Both the position numbers and the translations under genes were made by a program. Below are positions 32,473-44,579 of a stretch of DNA of 64,000 nucleotides, in pieces. Position 1 is the stretch's first letter; the number at the start of each line of letters is the position of its first letter. The DNA is from Collybiopsis luxurians FD-317 M1 (Eukaryota; Basidiomycota; Agaricomycetes; Agaricales; Omphalotaceae). The notes beneath the pieces are model-generated. The model was given only the letters and a program-made list of their open reading frames with translations, was not told where the DNA came from and ran no database searches. Where the stretch lies: the NCBI GenBank assembly GCA_000827265.1, contig KN834763.1:836129-900128 (forward strand). The letters run 5' to 3'.

Positions 32473-35400
32473 TCAATATTTTTCAGTGAGGACTGCGTGC
32501 ACAGGTTAGTCCAATACAGAATATAAGATGCGCGAAATGACCTACTCATGGCAACTAACGATGTCCATCCAGTGAACGGATGACTAGAGGGAATTTTTTG
32601 GATCAATCAAGACTAGGAAGATTTGAATTATCTCGCACCTTCGTTGTCCGTGTCCCGTGTTGGGGTCATACTGCTCCCAAACGTATCCTGTACGTTCGTA
32701 TTCCTAACGCGTAGAAATCAGCACGGACCTACTTGAGCATATGTACCAAATACAGTCTACCTTGAACACATTGTCAATAATATTCTTTCTCAGTTCGCGG
32801 TAAATCTCCTGTGCGCGCAACTTGTAGGGACCATCTTCGACTGCGTACTTGTTATATAGGGACTCCAGTACCAGATAGTTCATCTGAACCCAAATAGGAC
32901 CTTTCCAGTAATTTTCACCGGTCCCGTATTCTGGGTGAGATGCAGCCAAGCTTCGGATACCATAGTCCGACCACAAATGCTCTGGGTCACGAACCATGTC
33001 GAGGATGGCGCCGAGGTGGGGCGAGTCTGGCGGAAGAAGGGAAAGCATAAAAGGGAAGAGGGATAGGTAACCTTTGTGGCACACATGATAGGATTCATCT
33101 GTGGGCCCGAAGGACTGAGGTCAGGAGGAGGAGAAAAAGTTGGGGGGTCTTCTTACCGTCATTGTCAACGTTGAGGTCGCAGTACATTTTTTCCTCCTCG
33201 CTCCAATGCAAATCTGGGAATGAAATCGATAAGAAGCTCACCCCAAGATCTCTGGAGACGGTTTATCACCTTCGATGTTGTCAAGTATAGCCTTTTCGAT
33301 TTCGGCGTAAGATATCGCATCGTCAACCTCCCCGATAAACTCTGCAATTTCTCTCATTGTCCTTGAAAACAGTCCCATCCACGAAATCAGATCAAGATGC
33401 AGCTCGCCAGCATGAGGGGGTCCTCGGGGATAATCGTCCATACCGCTCGTAAGAACATGTTTTTCAGATCTTCCTCTCCAGCGATAGGCTTCAGTGCGTG
33501 ATCTGGCCTTGCGAGCATATTGTTTGATTTGCCCACGCTGGGTACGGCGGAACCAGTCGTAATGTCTTTTGAGGGGCTTGTATATGCCTTTCAAAAAGTT
33601 GATAGCCACCTCCGCATCGAGAGAAAGGCTACCAGGTTCAAGAGCCTCTCTTTCCGCAAGGGGAGTCTGAGAACCGGCCATGCCAAAGTCCATTCCAAGG
33701 TCCGCATCAGAGGGTCCGGACGAAGATGCTTTTACCCGCCTGATGAAGGCTGTGACGGCCACAGTAAGAGTAGGTGGGTTGGCGTAGTTGGGTACTTGCG
33801 TCAAGAATTCCGCAGGTACCTTCAGACGGAAGATCGTCAAGTGGCCGAAAGAAAAAAAGTAAGAGCCCCATACCTTGCTACGAGCTTCTTCGCCTAGAAT
33901 TTGTTCACGAGCTACCCAGCCGCTTTCATCAATGAGATTAATCCAGTCTTGAAGAATTTCAAGGCTATAAGTGATGTGAACTTTTGTAACAACTTCTATG
34001 CACTGGGAGAGTTACCTAAAGTCGCTGTCCCAAGCACCAATGTGAAGTAGATGGAAGCCTTCATCCCTGGGATTGGGTGTAAGGAAAAAATGAAGGATGG
34101 ATATCTTTGACTGCCTACCAGTAGAATCCACGAGGGAAGAAGCTTCGACTAGGTGTTGCTGTAAGCAATTTCTTGGGTTCAGTTAATCTTGGGCCTTTGA
34201 CCTCGTCACTGGCTGCACTATCTTCTCCGTCGTCTTCCTCGTCCCATTCAAAAGAGAATTTCTCGTTGACAATTGAAGTCCCATAGAAGTAACCAACACC
34301 ACCGATGAGGTTGGACGTGATCGCTTGTGAGAATGACTCCAGGGCTTCCTTATTAGTGCTAGAGGCGTAATCCGCAGCAACTGGGAATATTTTCTTGAAG
34401 CGCCAGTCGAACGAGCTGGACAGTGCAGTAATGCCTTCATCGAGAATGGAAGCTGTTGGGAACACATGGGGTTACGACCAAAAGGAGCCTACTTGACACA
34501 CTTACAGCTAAGTTTCTGTTTGGAGCTGGCGCTTTCGAAGAAAACGTCAAATTGGAACCCTCCGTCAAACAGCTTTTGAATCGCATAGAGATTGCTACTC
34601 GAATAAACTTCGTCGGGTAATTGAAGCACAAAAGACGGGTCGGGGCCTCCAGCCGTGCTGTCGCGGTAAGGAGCAATGACGTCCTGTGCTCGTTTCATGA
34701 GGCTCTGCATAATGAATTCTACAGGAAAGCATGTCAATTGAATCCTGGTCAAGTCAGATTGTGAGGTTGATACCTTTGGCCTGCCATATGTTTCCGGCGG
34801 GAACTTGTTGTCCGATGAAATGAGTTTTGCCAATTCTATCCTTGAAAGCTTCGGATTGCGGTCCCTCGGTGACAGCGACGTTGTTGGGGCCTTGGAAAAA
34901 ATCAGGACAGATGTACGTTCAAGGCATTGCAACGTACCGTCAACAACGCGGATAACGAAATCGTCCAACTCTGGTGAAGAACCGGTGAATTTGATGTCAC
35001 CCTCTAAGCCCTGCAAACGTGTCAGTCGACGGCTGCTCAAGAGACAGCGATTTCTTACATTCTCTTCTTCATCCGTGTCCATATCAATCCCCCCTAGACC
35101 TTCCAGACCAAAGTAGAATATTGTAGAGATTCGGGAAGGTCGCACTAAAACACGTATTAAATATAGCACGTCCGGGAGCGTTCAAAAAGACGTACATGGA
35201 TCCAAAGGTTGACCCTTTATTCTGGCAGCCCAGTTACCTCCATGATCTCCGCCAGGAACTTTGAGAAATTCAGTGGTAAGCTGGACGTTATTCCGAGCGT
35301 CTTTGATAACTTGAACTCCTCCTTCACGAGGATCGTATTTGGTCCAAGTATACGATTGAAGCTGGTCTCCTTGATCACAGGCATGGCGAGATTCTGATAC

Positions 35401-35628
35401 CAAGAAAGATGAAAACTTGATTGTTAATTATGGAAAGAGATACAGACGACCGATAGACGTATAGTCTTGAGTGCCAAACCAAATGAGGCCAGTCATAAGG
35501 GACTGGGGAATCCTCGGACGAAGACCAAAATATAGATTGGGACGATATGGACCCCATAGAAGAGAGTCATTGACTGAGGAAGAATAAGCCGCTGACGCCA
35601 GGGATAGCAGCAGAAGCCACTGCTGCAT
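32473..35628 (-). CDS. CWH41: ER alpha-glucosidase I (GH63), N-glycan processing
   Basis: Removes the terminal alpha-1,2-glucose from the Glc3Man9GlcNAc2 glycan just after transfer to protein in the ER. ATG 35628 begins MQQWLLLLSLASAAYSSS, a signal peptide, followed by DSLLWGPYRPNLYFGLRPRIP and GLIWFGTQDY. Catalytic-domain blocks toward the 3' end: FPRGFYWDEGFH-like FFPRGF, DYPRGPPHAGELHLDLISWMG, SDYGIRSLAASHPEYGTGENYWKGPIWVQMNYL, and the last exons EYERTGYVWEQYDPNTGHGQ, HPFTGWTSLVAM, ILTEKY with TGA at 32473-32475. More than ten introns. Glucosidase I is normally a type II membrane or luminal protein; here a cleavable leader seems likely. Confidence 0.94.
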
Positions 35629-35885
35629 GGTGTAAATTCAAGAACAAGCCACGTCGACGCGACAACGCGTAACCACGTGCTACGTATTCGGTATTCGTCC
35701 ATGGACCATTGGACCATGGATGGGATGGCAGCATCGATCCCGTCCGGTCCCGCTCAACAGCTTTTACGGTTTCAACAGCTACAGCTACAGAATGTCACGG
35801 AACTTGATTTCCGGTCTTATGATCTTAATTTTCTATAAAAAGTCCCCAGTCTGTCCAAATCAGCTTTAAGATTTCTAATTTTACC

Positions 35886-38186
35886 ATGTCCACCCACTTT
35901 GCTGAAGGCTCTACTGTTGTTGATAGTGACGAGTTTCGAGACAGAGTAGAGTCTTTGAAGCCCAATCACAAGAGTCCTATGCCATCTGCCATCCCTCAAC
36001 GAATAGGCCAACCTTTTGTTAACAGTATCGAAGCAGAGCTGGAAGAACGCCCTTTCTTCGTACGTATCGGCAAAAGTGGTTTGATTGCTGCCCTTCAAAA
36101 ACTTGATGAACAACTTCAAGAGGTATTCCTCCGAGAACAGCATATGCGCCACATTATCTGACTATTCTCACAGTCCGGAAGACTCAAAGTCCTATCAAAA
36201 AAGGCAAGACATCACTTGAGCTTAAATCTACATTTCTAAACGCCCCGCCAGGTTCCTACAGATTGGATTGGGTCTGAAATCAGTCCCGGTCAGCTAGGAT
36301 TGATAAACCACGGTGGTAGCCCAAAAATATTGACTCGTCCTGGCCGTTACCCCGGTTTTCCTTTGCGTAATTGGTGGGCACGTTCCTTTGCGGGGAAGAA
36401 AGGACGTCAGTAGTATCTTTTTGTGGCCAACCAGATCCTGACCATGCACCGCTCCAGTTTCCGATACTGTTATTGAATTCCTGGGTCTGACTGTGGTTCA
36501 GGTGTCCCAGAACCAGGTAGTCACCGCTGATACCGCCTCAAAAGCTCCCGGTCTAATGATCTTGTTCAGGCTGCCATTGTATCCGATCCCCAGAATCGCA
36601 TTTTTGTCATCAAAAACGCTGGATTCGTCGCTTTCGCAATAGAGGGAACTTACGATGTGCTCTCTATCGTCGATCAAACTCATCTTCCAACTGTCGTGAA
36701 AGATAGGATTACTGGATCCATCCTGGGTTGGACTCACGAAGTCAAGATGAAGAGTAAGATAAGTACACAGCAAGAAAAGGAATATGTTGCGGCGACCTTG
36801 TGAGTTTGCCTCCGTGGTTGGCCACAGCCCATACTGATGATTCTCAAGTCTCAATATTCCTGCGAGTAATTGTGCAATTCTGCAAAGGGGGGACGATCTG
36901 GAATTACTAGGAGCCGGACAGTCGGTCATCACGAATCCGAGCGTTACTCTCCGTGGTCTTTACACTCTTGGTGAAAATCAAATTGAGATGCCGACGAAGG
37001 ATATGTAGGTTATTCTGTGTCCTATGCACAGGAAACTGATCCCTCGTTTACAGCTTCACTCGGGATCAAGTCCCAGTTAGCTTGACCATCTATCTGAAAT
37101 GGCAGCTCACTGAGCCGCTAAAGCTCACGACGCATGGATATAATACTCCTTATGATGCGCTGCGGGACAAGACGCAATCCATCCTCACGCAGATTGTAGC
37201 TCATCTAGACTATTCCGCAATGGTAGACCTCACTCACCTCTATCGATCTAACTGTACCTGACCGTTTGATAGGTCAAACAGCGTTCAATCGGACCTGATA
37301 ATATGAATGATGGAACGGATGCTTCATCGGCCTTTCTGGATGCACTTCGAACGCGCGCCATGGATGAAATGCATGAAGCTGCCTTGGATTATGGCATCGT
37401 CCTAAAAGATTTGGGTACCGCTGCCTTTGTTTTCCTTTGCCTAAGCTCTCACTAATATGTATTTTCTAGCTGTCATTGACCGTCAATTCAAGGGAGAGAT
37501 TGGTAAGATTCCTTCTCCCGCCTGGAGTCAATTGCTCACCGTTGCTTAAACCAGCCTCGACCATGGACAAGCTCACAACGAGAGCCCTGCAAGCTCAAGT
37601 AGAAGCCGCAGTACGTTCATTCGCAAGCTCTGATGCTGAACAGATTAAAGATAACCCTCGTCGATAGAATGTCGACAGGGAAAACAGCAATAAAGTAAAG
37701 CAAGAAGAGGGTGCTCTTTCAGTAGCTCGCATTAAGGCGCAAGCACGTAATACCCAGGCCGACTCTGAAGCGTACTCGGTGGTTGCAGCAGCCAAGGCTG
37801 CCGCTCAGCGAACTAGGATAGAAGCCGAAGCCGCCGCGGAAGGTAAGCCATCGAAAACACTTCTCACCTGCTTGCCAAGTGACACTTTGTGATAGCCACC
37901 CGAATCGCCGCCCAGGCTGAAGCCGAAGCTAGTAAGTTTAATAATCAGCTAGTGAGAGTTGGCTAGAGACTAATGCTTGTCCGCAGTCCGTATCAAGGCT
38001 GGAGCCGACTCGGAGGTGGTCGATCAGTTTGCCCGTGAGATGGAGCTTCGTAGGATTGAAGTCAGTAGGATAAGAGCTTACGGTAGTAAAACTGTGTTTG
38101 TGCCAGAAGCAACAGGTGGACAGATTGGGCAGGCAATGATGTTGGGAATGGGGATGAACGCTGGGGCGGATGCCCAGAGAAAATGA
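35886..38186 (+). CDS. SPFH/band-7 domain protein
   Basis: Prohibitin/stomatin/flotillin superfamily member. ATG 35886 gives MSTHFAEGSTVVDSDEF and a soluble lead. The SPFH-type beta domain lies in VVTADTASKAPGL, VIKNAGFVAFAIEGTYDVLSIVDQT, ADRITG-type loops and LTIYLKWQLTEPLKLTTHGY. A long helical region follows that is rich in Ala, Glu and Gln (RALQAQVEAANVDRE, VAAAKAAAQRTRIEAEAAAEA, TRIAAQAEAEAIRIKAGADSE), typical of the flotillin-type coiled coil, then a Gly/Met tail (MMLGMGMNAGADAQRK) before TGA 38184-38186. No transmembrane segment or presequence is obvious. The intron ending at 36251 has two possible donors, GT 36189 or GC 36204. Role unknown; scaffolding at membranes is an inference from family. 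Confidence 0.8.
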
Positions 38187-38467
38187 TATATGTGTAATTC
38201 CTTGTTCTAGCTGTCTATTTATCTATTTATTTACATTCCTTTACTGAAACGACGATATTTGGCAAGTTGTGGCACGGAGCCTGGCGGAACTAAATGGCGT
38301 AGTATGTAACAGCATGACTGGCGACGACTCGTTTGTTTACGATTATTGTGGGCCGTGGCAACGTTGTCTTTCATCTCCTCGTACCACCACCACCACCACG
38401 TTTTATTCCCAACCGCTTCTATCCACTCAGCTTCTTCTTCGTTAGTTTTCCTTATTCTACAACAGCA

Positions 38468-39066
<599 letters not shown>

Positions 39067-39614
39067 TTTTGTTAGATAGCGACTGATCTTGGATGGACGC
39101 TAGAGTTTTGGTGTGATTCTTATTATGTATATCCATTTTCTTTTTTACTTAGGCCGATTCCCCCTGTACGACAGATCTTCTGGCTGCCGGCGGTGTACAT
39201 TGGCCTCTCACCTTTGTATATTAATAAGTTTTTCCTTTAACGCGAATGTACCAATACTCGACCGCAATCCGCTCAGTCTTGATCAGTCGCCTGTCGCTAT
39301 CTGATTTCATTAGCAGAATGGTCACTGATCACTCATTTTTCAACGTGTGTATCTCACTCGGTCTGTTTACCATTATGATAGGCGAACAATGGGTATTGGC
39401 CCATCAAATTATTGTTTCAATATTGGTGGTATTATCTGTTTATGTACCCTTCACTCTCAAATCTGGAACACTGTAGAGTATAAAGTGCCCATCCTTTACC
39501 GTTCCCTTCCGGTGACTGGTCTGTTGACCTTTGCAAATACAATCTTACATTCCCTTTCCACTCTATCGTGTTCGTGTAACACCTTCATATCTGTCCCTTC
39601 ATTTGCAGCCCGAG
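39067..39614. other. Spacer, possibly with an unseen 5' exon of the next gene
   Basis: About 550 bp after ATG8. A good 3' splice site (TTCATTTGCAG, ending at 39608) lies just before the ATG I use for the next gene, so part of this stretch may be an upstream exon and intron. No other feature seen. Confidence 0.45.
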
Positions 39615-40894
39615 ATGCAGGCCATCGAGATGCAGTGTGTCCCCGAACATGCTCCAAACAGCTACCTGACTTCTGCGGGACCGGCTACTCAGGCGACTAA
39701 CACAAAGCAAAGGCCATCGTCGCTGATGTATGTTCCCCTCAAACGACGGACGACTCCAGTGTTCTTCAGTAAGAGAATGGAGGATAAGTGGAGAGCTCAG
39801 CGGGAGGCGGAGAAAAGACAGCTTCGTCTCAGACTGAATCTTCTCCGAATCTATCGTGTCCTTTCTTTTTGTAAGTGCTTATGGTTTCCATGCTATTCAC
39901 CATTTTAATCGCCTCTCTTTCTCAGCTTTGATTTCTCTCAACCACGTTACAATCCTCGCCCTTCTCCTGACATCGCTGGGACTTGGTTCTGGTTCTGGTA
40001 TGTGCCTATCATTCCAGGTTCCCCGCAAATCCTTTGATTGGCCTCGTAGTATGGGAATCGCTTTTCCAGATTCCAGGCTGGCTCTCCCTTATAACCATCG
40101 CAGCCTTTCTCTGTCACCGCCTAAAGTATCGAATGTTCCAAATGATCACGATGTGCAACTTGGCGGTCTATGCAACTTTGTTTATCCTGGCGCTGTGTAC
40201 GATGATCCTTCGTGTTATTTGTGGCTCCTCTCATCCGATCTGCATAGCCAGTGCTGCCCTCTTTACTCTGCGCATCCAGCGTGGGCTCATGTGTCGAGAG
40301 TTTATCAGGCTGGAACGCAATTCTTGCCATGTTCCTCAATTTATGGTGGCTATATCGTGGATTACCGTTGCGCTGGGTTAGTGACTCCATATTTTTTCAT
40401 GTTTGTACTTACATATGTGGAGCTCAGCGGCAGCAGGAATCCCCGCTTCCCACTTTTACGGTAAGCTTGGCCGGCCAGAAGAGCAGAAGCCACAACCGCT
40501 TCACGATCCTTTCCAAGACTGCAACATCCCAAAGATTCCTCCACCGGCCAAAAAGCGACGCTGCGATCCCGAACGCGAGCATCCATTTTTACGAAATATT
40601 CGTTACGGCGAGCGCATCAGTGAAAAGGATTTGAGGTCGTATTACCCTCCGCTCTGTCTTCTCTACCACGAAATTGTCAAGCGCGTGGAGGAGGCCCAGG
40701 CGGGTGGCCGCCCATTCTCTATTGAAGAGGAGTATGACCTCTGGTATGAGCGCGTGCACGGCAGTTCGAGGCAACAAGCCTCCTCGTATTCCAACTATTA
40801 CTTAGACATGCCACCTCCAAGAAAGGTCGAGGCCGCAGAGCTGGAAGACGGATGGATCGATGTCCCGTTGTACGCCGCTGACAGTGATGATTAG
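39615..40894 (+). CDS. Multi-pass membrane protein of unknown function
   Basis: I do not recognise the family. From ATG 39615 the spliced protein has a basic cytosolic segment (PLKRRTTPVFFSKRMEDKWR, AQREAEKRQLRLRLNLLRIY), then hydrophobic helices: LISLNHVTILALLLTSLGLG, then after a 52-bp intron with a strong GTATGT donor (about 39995-40046) WLSLITIAAFLCHRLKYRMF, NLAVYATLFILALCTMILRV, and QFMVAISWITVALAAAGIPA. That makes four likely membrane spans. The soluble tail (about 150 residues) starts near SHFYGKLGRPEEQKPQPLHD and ends DGWIDVPLYAADSDD at 40894; it has a basic patch PPAKKRRCDPEREHP and a helical LYHEIVKRVEEAQ. An upstream exon is possible. Confidence 0.65.
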
Positions 40895-41065
40895 TACAGA
40901 GAGAACAAGTAGTAAATACAAAAGTTTCAATGTATTATCTGTACAGTAGTTGGCAATGTTGTACCATTGAATCGATCCCTTTCACTTGGCTGCTATTTTA
41001 CTATAGTATGTGCTAGCCTCTCTTCGTAGTGCTCGAACGTACAGAGTTGTATCCGTCACTGAATG

Positions 41066-42521
41066 TCACTGGATTGCGTCGCTCTCCCAAAACGTGTCCC
41101 ACTCGTCTTCGCCACCCGGGGCTATGAATGGCTCGGAAGGGAGCTGGCAGACATTACTCTCTTGTTCGGCACAGCCCACATCCAGAGGAGCAATCAATGA
41201 CGTAGGCATGAGGGGCAAAGGCAAGGCGGCGACAGGCCGTTCTTCCTCTTCCAAGATAGTGATACCCGCAGAATCCACAATATAGTCGAAGGACGCTGGT
41301 GCAGAGACGGAGCTGAAAACAATGCTTATGCGACGAACAAGCTCGAGTTGGTCAGCGTCTGCTGAAGATGTATTTTGAACGTTGAACCCGTCGTCCGTCC
41401 GTCGACGTTTTTTTGCTGGGATTTGTTCCGATTGCATAAATCTCCTCCGGCCAGTTCGAGACATCATAATTCGAGCATTGACCTGGTTAGCCCATACCAG
41501 ACCTAAAGTAGCCTCTTTCCGTTCCTCTCCCGGAATATTATGCGCTCTTCCAAACCATTGCGATTGCTCAGCATAAGGGAGGCCGAGTAAAGAGCTATCA
41601 TCGTCGACATTTGAACGCCGCTCGAAGGCGTCTACCACTTCGTTAAGAATGAGGACGACAATACCATACTTACTAGCAATGGAATGCAAATGGGCAGAAA
41701 TCTCTGTGATGTTGTGAGAACGCTGAACCAGGGTTTGGGTAGAAGTCTTGTCTGAGGAATGGAAGAGCTCGCCGAGAGCATCTATGACAACCAGTTTGAC
41801 TGGTTTAACGGTAGGATCAGACTCGTGTTCTTTCAGTTTGAGTTGGATGAACTCTGGGAGAAGCTTGGTCAACGCTTGAACGAAAAATTCGACAGTGGGA
41901 ATAGGCATAGTATGTATATCGTCAAGACTAGATTGACGCGATGAAGCAAGCAGAGTATGATTTTTAGCAATTTGCAAGAGACGAGAAGTCGGGAGCTTGC
42001 CAGAGGTCAACAAGTAACAAGCTGAACCAGCGAGTCCGCCGAGTTGAGGAGGTAATTGGACAAGTAACGACGTCCGTAGGCCCAACTGAGTCTTTCCAGC
42101 CGCGCTATGGAGAGTATTCCATCTTGGTAAAGGATATGCGCGTGGCGACGAATAAAGGAGACAAACCTTTCGCCAACCACTTCCCAAAGCATCCCAGTAC
42201 GAAAACCACCGCCAAGAGCGGCATCGAGGAGCGTGTCTCCAGAGGTACAAATGGCGCAAGAGTTTGGAAGAGATAGTTGGGCCAAAGTTGGGGCGTTTAT
42301 AGGGCTAGATTTACAAACGGCGTCGACGATGGACTTGATTTCGAGCGGGGACACTCTGGATCTTCTGGCGATATCTTGTACAGGAGTAAGGATGAGATCT
42401 GATACAGAGGCTATATTTCCTGGTCAAGAATTGAGAAAATATAGCAGAAACAAAGGGAGAAACACTGGTTACCTCGCTGGAGCAGAGCCCTCTGGGAGCT
42501 GGACAGCGACGCGAACGACAT
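41066..42521 (-). CDS. RecA-fold recombinase of the Rad57/XRCC3 type
   Basis: Rad51 paralogue acting in homologous recombination. ATG 42521 gives MSFASLSSSQRALLQRG, an N-terminal helical lead (PVQDIARRSRVSPLEIKSIV), then GGGFRTGMLWEVVGESAAGKTQLGL, where Walker A GESAAGKT is formed across an intron. LPPQLGGLAGSACYLLTSGKLPTSRL corresponds to the ECxFPxRRL region of XRCC3/Rad57. Walker B is VKLVVIDALGELF, followed by VVLILNEVVDAFERR (motif near L2), LGLVWANQVNARIMMSRTGRR (HhH-type substrate loop) and VDSAGITIL. An acidic tail ends DAIQ at TGA 41066-41068. Three exons. Rad57 versus XRCC3 naming is not decided by what I can see. Divergent from POLD2 with about 52 bp between ATGs. Confidence 0.82.
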
Positions 42522-42573
42522 GAACGCGTAAACAAAGCATAAATAACGCGCCTCTTGCCTCCAAACCACCACC
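42522..42573. promoter_or_regulatory. Bidirectional promoter with MCB-like boxes
   Basis: Only 52 bp separate the divergent start codons of the recombinase and POLD2 genes. It contains ACGCGT (42524-42529), identical to the yeast MluI cell-cycle box, and a second ACGCG (42546-42550). ACGCGT also occurs upstream of two genes not tied to S phase (35665-35670, 52003-52008), so the motif alone does not prove cell-cycle control. Confidence 0.5.
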
Positions 42574-44460
42574 ATGTCCATTCACTCTCTGTCAGTTCTT
42601 TTATATTCTCGAATTCTATCGCTGACTCTCGTTCCCAGCTCAGTCGATTCTTCACCAGTGCGCGCGACCACTACAGTCGTACCTCCGAGCTCCCAGACCC
42701 CATCTTTTATCATTGACTCCAAGAATAAAAGCTACAAGCACCAGTACTCGAATATTTACTTTCTTCGTCTTCACGCTCTCAGGGAACACGTAGAAAAGTC
42801 TGCTGCAACACGATGGACAAATTTGCCCGGTTCGTTATTCAACCGTTTCTTCAATATCATTCACACCCGACTCCGCAGGGAATCCTTCGTTCGTTCCTCG
42901 AGTTCTAGAAGTTCAACCCTCTCAATTATGCTATATCGTTGGAACAGTGTATATGGATATGCCTTTGAAACCTAATGTCATGGACGACATTGCACGAGAT
43001 GTAGGAATACTTTCCATTTTCTAGTCCAGTGCTAACGAGTCATTCAGCATTCCATTCCACCTCCTCCCCCACCCCCCTACTACTACTCCGACGAAGATCA
43101 AGTTATGATGGAAGATGAATCCGGAAGAATACAGCTTGTCGGCGATCGTATAAAGTCAGAAAAGCTTGTAACTGGCCTCATCATTGGTGCACTGGGCATG
43201 GAGACTCCGGATGGTAAATTCGAAGTAGCGGATATCTGCTATTCAGATCTTGCACCTCAGTCCCAATCACCGGTCAAGGAACAGGAAGACAAGATGCAGG
43301 TGGACACTAGTATGTGTTTATCGACATCTTACACCTCCAATTCCTCACACTCTTATTTGAAAGCTCCGAACTTGCAGGATTCGCCGACGGACGAGTGGAT
43401 CGGAGCTATATCCGGTCTTAATATTGGTTCACCGTCGCCATCCGATGGCCAGATTCAAATGCTTGTTGAATATCTTACTGGTGAGGAGGGTGGTCTAAAT
43501 GACCAAATTTCTGCGTCTCAGGTATCTCGTCTCATCATCGTCGGTGACTCTATGGCTCCGATGCTGGTGACTGGAAAAGGTGAAGCAGACGCGGAAGGCG
43601 ACAGCAGAAAATCCGTACGTTTAGATTATGATTATCATTCTGTCTATAACTCAGCTACTTACACTCTAGCGTAAGTTTGTGTACGATGGCACGACGTTCT
43701 CGTCACATCCTACTTTAATTTTTTCCGGTCATCTCCTGGATATAGGTCGGGTGATGCCCATTCACCTTCTCCCAGGAGAATCAGATCCTTCCGGAATTAT
43801 TCTTCCGCAGCAGCCATTTCCTCGAGCCATGTTTGGCGCAGTGTCTTCCTTTCCTTCCTTTGCATGTGAGACCAACCCGACCTACCTTGGCCTCTCTTCC
43901 AACTGCGCACCACTTTCTCGTACTCTTCTCTTACATTCTGGTCAACCCATAAACGATATATTCAAGTATCTTCCTTCCCCGCCGCACACAGGCTTGTCCG
44001 TTGTCGAATCCACTTTGAAATGGAGACATATCGCGCCAACCGCACCTGACACTCTTTGGTGTCATCCCTACTTTACCGGAGACCCTTTTATCATCAAAGA
44101 AACCCCCGACTTGTACATCGTTGGTGGCCAGAAAAAGTTTGCGACGAAATTGGTAACGGAAGAGGATAAAAGGTGCAGGATAGTGCTAGTCCCTGATTTT
44201 TCAAAAACGGGTATTCTCGTACTGGTCAATATGAGAACTCTTCGAGTGAAAATCTTGAGGTTTCGGGGAGAAGGGATGACGGGAGGAATGGCTGATGGCG
44301 AGGATCTCCAAAGTAAGTTATCCTTCACTGGAGAATGTGATTTCGAAAATTGAAGTTTTCAAACTTTGTAGCTGCAGAGTCTTCTGCTCCAGATGCGATG
44401 CCCCTGGTCGAACCTGAATCTTCTGTACCTCATTCCAGTGATAGTTCCAAAATTTTATGA
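42574..44460 (+). CDS. POLD2: DNA polymerase delta subunit 2
   Basis: Second subunit of replicative polymerase delta (Pol31 in budding yeast, Cdc1 in fission yeast). ATG 42574 starts MSIHSLSVDSS with a short first exon. N-terminal OB-fold part: SFIIDSKNKSYKHQYSNIYF, RLHALREHVE, CYIVGTVYMDMPLKPNVMDD. A Pro-rich acidic insertion follows, then LVGDRIKSEKLVTGLIIGAL and the inactivated phosphoesterase domain (WIGAISGLNIGS, QMLVEYLTGE, RLIIVGDSMAP, LLPGESDPSGIILPQQPFPR, TNPTYLG, LLLHSGQPINDIFKY). DTLWCHPYFTGDPFIIKETP and LYIVGGQKKFATKL are near-invariant family segments. The last exon ends SSKIL at TGA 44458-44460. About eight introns. Confidence 0.95.
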
Positions 44461-44579
44461 TTGCTGTTTCTATTTGTATCACCTTAAAGATTATCTTTAT
44501 TCACTTGACTTTCGAATTAAAAATTATCTTGGGCAAACGATCATGTGACCCTCAACGCCCTCCTTCTTCACCAGTTAAC

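Noticed and set aside
38390..38400. Short CAC-repeat upstream of ATG8 as a regulatory array
   Set aside because: Only a few trinucleotides in the leader; no basis for a regulatory call.
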